A stretch of 64,000 nucleotides of DNA, taken from NCBI RefSeq assembly GCF_963678425.1, contig NZ_OY782855.1, positions 1,612,001-1,676,000 on the forward strand, read 5' to 3'. Shown here in pieces: positions 61,240-64,000 of the stretch. The position numbers and the translations under genes were made by a program. How positions within the stretch are numbered: position 1 is the stretch's first letter; every line of letters starts with the position of its first letter. Under the pieces are notes generated by a model that saw nothing but the letters and a program-made list of their open reading frames with translations, made no database searches and had not been told where the DNA came from. The stretch comes from an uncultured Bacteroides sp. GTDB lineage: Bacteria; Bacteroidota; Bacteroidia; Bacteroidales; Bacteroidaceae.

Positions 61240-62355
61240 ATGGCAGATTATAACAATACGATTTTAGATAAACTTGAAGGTTTGGTAAGCCGCTTTGAAG
61301 AAATATCTACCCTCATTACCGACCCTGATGTAATTACAGATATGAAGCGTTACGTGAAACTGACCAAGGAATACAAAGAATTGGAAAATATCATGAACGC
61401 CCGCAAAGAGTATATACAAATGCTCGATGGAGTTGAGGAAGCCAAAGTAATTCTGGATACTGAACAAGATCAGGAAATGCGTGAAATGGCAAGGGAAGAA
61501 CTGAATGTCTGCCAATTCCGCATTCCGGAACTGGAAGAGGAAATAAAACTGCTCCTTGTTCCTGCCGATCCTCAGGATGGTAAGAATGCCATTGTTGAAA
61601 TTCGTGGTGGAACTGGTGGAGATGAAGCTGCTATCTTTGCCGGAGACTTATTTCGCATGTATCTGAAATACTGCGAAAACAAAGGATGGAAAGTAGAAAT
61701 AACAAGTACCAGTGAAGGAACATCCGGAGGATTCAAGGAAGTTGTCTTTACCGTAAGCGGTGAAAACGTATACGGAACTTTGAAATATGAATCGGGCGTA
61801 CACCGTGTGCAGAGAGTTCCCGCCACTGAAACTCAGGGGCGTGTTCATACATCGGCTTCTTCCGTAGCTGTACTTCCGGAAGCTGAAGAATTTGATGTGG
61901 AAATCAATGAAGGCGAAATTAAATGGGATACATTCCGTTCAGGTGGTGCTGGTGGTCAGAACGTAAACAAGGTGGAATCTGGTGTCCGCTTGCGTTATAT
62001 CTGGAAGAATCCTAACACTGGTGTTCCAGAAGAAATTCGTATAGAATGTACTGAAACCCGCGACCAGCCAAAGAATAAAGAAAGGGCTCTTACACGACTT
62101 CGTTCTTTCATCTATGACAAAGAACATCAGAAATATTTGGATGATATTGCTTCCAAGCGTAAAACGATGGTTTCTACAGGTGACCGTTCGGCTAAAATCC
62201 GTACCTACAACTATCCGCAGGGACGTATTACTGATCACCGCATAAACTATACTATCTATAACCTTTCTGCCTTTATGGACGGAGACATTCAGGATTGCAT
62301 CGACCGTCTGATTGTAGCGGAAAATGCAGAACGAATGAAAGAAAGTGAATTATAA
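61240..62355 (+). CDS. prfA: Peptide chain release factor 1
   Basis: 371 aa. Reads UAA and UAG. The stop-codon recognition tripeptide lies in RVPATETQGRVHTSA (PAT), and GGQ in SGGAGGQNVNKVESG is the peptidyl-tRNA hydrolysis motif. Coiled-coil N-terminal region (~30-110) is normal. Starts 3 bases after purM. Confidence 0.97.
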   Translation: MADYNNTILDKLEGLVSRFEEISTLITDPDVITDMKRYVKLTKEYKELENIMNARKEYIQMLDGVEEAKVILDTEQDQEMREMAREELNVCQFRIPELEEEIKLLLVPADPQDGKNAIVEIRGGTGGDEAAIFAGDLFRMYLKYCENKGWKVEITSTSEGTSGGFKEVVFTVSGENVYGTLKYESGVHRVQRVPATETQGRVHTSASSVAVLPEAEEFDVEINEGEIKWDTFRSGGAGGQNVNKVESGVRLRYIWKNPNTGVPEEIRIECTETRDQPKNKERALTRLRSFIYDKEHQKYLDDIASKRKTMVSTGDRSAKIRTYNYPQGRITDHRINYTIYNLSAFMDGDIQDCIDRLIVAENAERMKESEL

Positions 62356-62366
62356 TATTACTCCCA

Positions 62367-63191
62367 ATGAATAAACAACAATTATTTGAAAATATAAAAC
62401 GCAAAAAATCTTTTCTTTGCGTAGGTCTGGATACTGACATTAAGAAAATACCGGCTCACTTATTAAAAGAAGAAGATCCTATCTTCGCTTTTAACAAAGC
62501 AATCATTGATGCTACTGCCGATTTATGTATAGCATACAAACCAAATCTTGCTTTTTATGAAAGTATGGGAGTAAAAGGTTGGATAGCTTTTGAGAAAACA
62601 GTTGCTTACATCAAAAAGAATTATCCGGATCAGTTTATTATCGCTGATGCAAAACGTGGTGACATTGGAAACACAAGTGAGATGTATGCCCGTTCTTTCT
62701 TCGATGAACTGAATATTGACTCTGTAACTGTTGCCCCTTATATGGGTGAGGACAGTGTGAAACCATTCCTTATTTATCCAGAGAAATGGGTTATTCTGCT
62801 GGCTCTGACCTCCAATAAAGGATCACACGATTTTCAGCTGACTGAAGATGCCAACGGAGAACGTTTATTTGAAAAAGTACTGAAGACTTCTCAACAATGG
62901 GCTTCAGACGAACAAATGATGTATGTAGTTGGTGCTACTCAGGGAAAAATGTTCGTAGATATCCGTAAACATGTACCTCATCACTTCTTACTGGTTCCCG
63001 GAGTTGGTGCTCAGGGCGGTTCTCTGGAAGAAGTTTGCAAGTATGGTATGAATGAAATGTGTGGCTTGATTGTTAATTCATCCCGTGGCATTATTTACGC
63101 AGACAAAACTGAAAACTTTGCTGAAGCAGCAAAAGCTGCAGCAAAAGCTGTTCAGGCTGAGATGGAAGAGCAATTAAAAGCGATCCTTTAA
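62367..63191 (+). CDS. pyrF: Orotidine 5'-phosphate decarboxylase (long type)
   Basis: Final step of UMP synthesis. 274 aa, the PyrF type 2 group. Catalytic block FIIADAKRGDIGNTSEMYA, substrate sites FLCVGLDTDIKKIP and YKPNLAFYE, and phosphate-binding LLVPGVGAQGGSLEEV. Follows prfA by 11 bases. Confidence 0.95.
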   Translation: MNKQQLFENIKRKKSFLCVGLDTDIKKIPAHLLKEEDPIFAFNKAIIDATADLCIAYKPNLAFYESMGVKGWIAFEKTVAYIKKNYPDQFIIADAKRGDIGNTSEMYARSFFDELNIDSVTVAPYMGEDSVKPFLIYPEKWVILLALTSNKGSHDFQLTEDANGERLFEKVLKTSQQWASDEQMMYVVGATQGKMFVDIRKHVPHHFLLVPGVGAQGGSLEEVCKYGMNEMCGLIVNSSRGIIYADKTENFAEAAKAAAKAVQAEMEEQLKAIL

Positions 63192-63200
63192 TTCATCTAA

Positions 63201-64000
63201 ATGACAAACGAACGAAAGATAGTCAACGACCCGGTTTTCGGATTTATCAATATTCCGGGAGGACTACTATATGACATAATCCGCCACCCATTATTGCAAC
63301 GGTTAACCCGAATTAAGCAAATGGGACTATCTTCGGTTGTTTATCCAGGTGCACAGCACACCCGTTTCCAACATTCATTAGGTGCTTTTTATCTGATGAG
63401 TGAAGCTATCACCCAACTCAGAACCAAAGGGAATGAGATTACCGATAAAGAATCCGATGGAGTGCTGGCAGCCATTTTATTACATGATATCGGGCACGGT
63501 CCTTTTTCGCACGTATTGGAAGATACCCTTGTAAAAGATGTTACTCATGAAGAAATATCGCTCCTGCTTATGGAGCGAATGAATAAAGAGATGAGCGGAC
63601 AGCTGGACCTTGCCATGTGTATCTTTAAGGATGAATATCCTAAAAGATTTCTTCATCAGTTAGTGAGCGGACAACTGGATATGGACCGTCTTGACTACCT
63701 TCGCCGGGATAGTTTCTACACCGGAGTCATTGAAGGAAACATCGGTTCTGCACGCATTATAAAAATGCTCGATGTGAAGGATGACCATCTGGTTATTGAA
63801 TCAAAAGGAATTTATTCAATCGAGAACTTCCTTACTGCCAGAAGATTAATGTACTGGCAGGTTTATTTGCACAAAACGTCCGTTGCATATGAACAGATGC
63901 TGATTAGTTCACTTACACGGGCAAAAGAATTGGCTGGTAAGGGTATAGAATTGTTTGCCTCTCCTGCTCTCCGTTTTTTCCTATATAACAATATAGACCC
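63201..64000 (+). CDS. HD-domain phosphohydrolase, cut by window end
   Basis: The ATG at 63201 opens a frame without stop to the window end (266 codons seen). MTNERKIVNDPVFGFINIPG, HTRFQHSLGAFYLM and LLHDIGHGPFSHVLEDTL are the HD/HDc signature of dGTPase/SAMHD1-type enzymes; the following LVSGQLDMDRLDYLRRDSFYTG is the second metal-ligand region typical of that group. Likely a (d)NTP triphosphohydrolase or related phosphohydrolase. Starts 9 bases after pyrF. Confidence 0.9.
   Translation, partial: MTNERKIVNDPVFGFINIPGGLLYDIIRHPLLQRLTRIKQMGLSSVVYPGAQHTRFQHSLGAFYLMSEAITQLRTKGNEITDKESDGVLAAILLHDIGHGPFSHVLEDTLVKDVTHEEISLLLMERMNKEMSGQLDLAMCIFKDEYPKRFLHQLVSGQLDMDRLDYLRRDSFYTGVIEGNIGSARIIKMLDVKDDHLVIESKGIYSIENFLTARRLMYWQVYLHKTSVAYEQMLISSLTRAKELAGKGIELFASPALRFFLYNNID

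Noticed and set aside
1..64000. CRISPR array, insertion sequence, integrase or prophage
   Set aside because: No regularly spaced repeats, no transposase or integrase frames and no phage structural genes were found; the Rhs region lacks flanking att-like repeats.

Overview
The window is chromosomal DNA from a member of the Bacteroidales, most likely Bacteroides or a close relative. The evidence is SusC/SusD pairs with an ECF sigma/FecR regulator, short-type adenylate kinase, type B ribosomal protein L31, Bacteroidales-only families (DUF3256, DUF4831, DUF4286, DUF5715), an OPT transporter with a PqqD-like partner, and repeated promoter boxes of the form TTTG-N19/20-TAnnTTTG. No plasmid, prophage, insertion sequence or CRISPR array is visible. 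Two secreted proteins end in what look like type IX secretion sorting domains, which is unusual for gut Bacteroides.

Layout. 1-8.4 kb: the end of a GH3 beta-glycosidase gene, then a leftward group DUF4286-ruvC-pullulanase, a tRNA-Ala(GGC), and two rightward secreted proteins of unknown role. 8.4-20.9 kb: a leftward polysaccharide utilisation locus: ECF sigma factor, FecR anti-sigma, SusC with an STN domain, SusD, a secreted endonuclease/exonuclease/phosphatase (EEP) protein, a GH123-like enzyme and a GH2 beta-galactosidase-like enzyme. Sigma, anti-sigma and transporter would form the usual trans-envelope switch; the enzymes suggest a GalNAc- and galactose-containing glycan. 21.3-31.1 kb: membrane pyrophosphatase, a SIMPL protein, a small membrane protein, the leftward housekeeping group hpt-adk-obg-pgeF-B3/B4, and a peptide transporter. 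31.2-34.6 kb: NAD(P)HX repair enzyme, DUF4831 protein and an SGNH hydrolase.

34.9-40.0 kb is the accessory part: AT-rich, with small secreted or anchored proteins of unknown family separated by scraps of Rhs core. The last module is an Rhs core fused to an L,D-transpeptidase-like (YkuD/Tlde1-like) C-terminal domain, followed by a secreted small protein that fits a periplasmic immunity protein. A one-base frameshift separates the two halves of this core. At least two more Rhs core scraps and two orphan C-terminal fragments lie upstream, which looks like a record of successive toxin-tip replacements. Next to it is a lone superfamily-2-like helicase gene with its own promoter and terminator whose Walker A motif lacks the lysine.

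42-64 kb is ordinary chromosome: OPT/PqqD pair, class II aldolase, EEP protein, large secreted endonuclease I with sorting domain, L31B, truA-EamA-DUF3256, DUF5715 lipoprotein, phoH-purC, menG-aroE-hydrolase, TPM/LemA pair, and purM-prfA-pyrF running into an HD-domain gene cut by the window edge.
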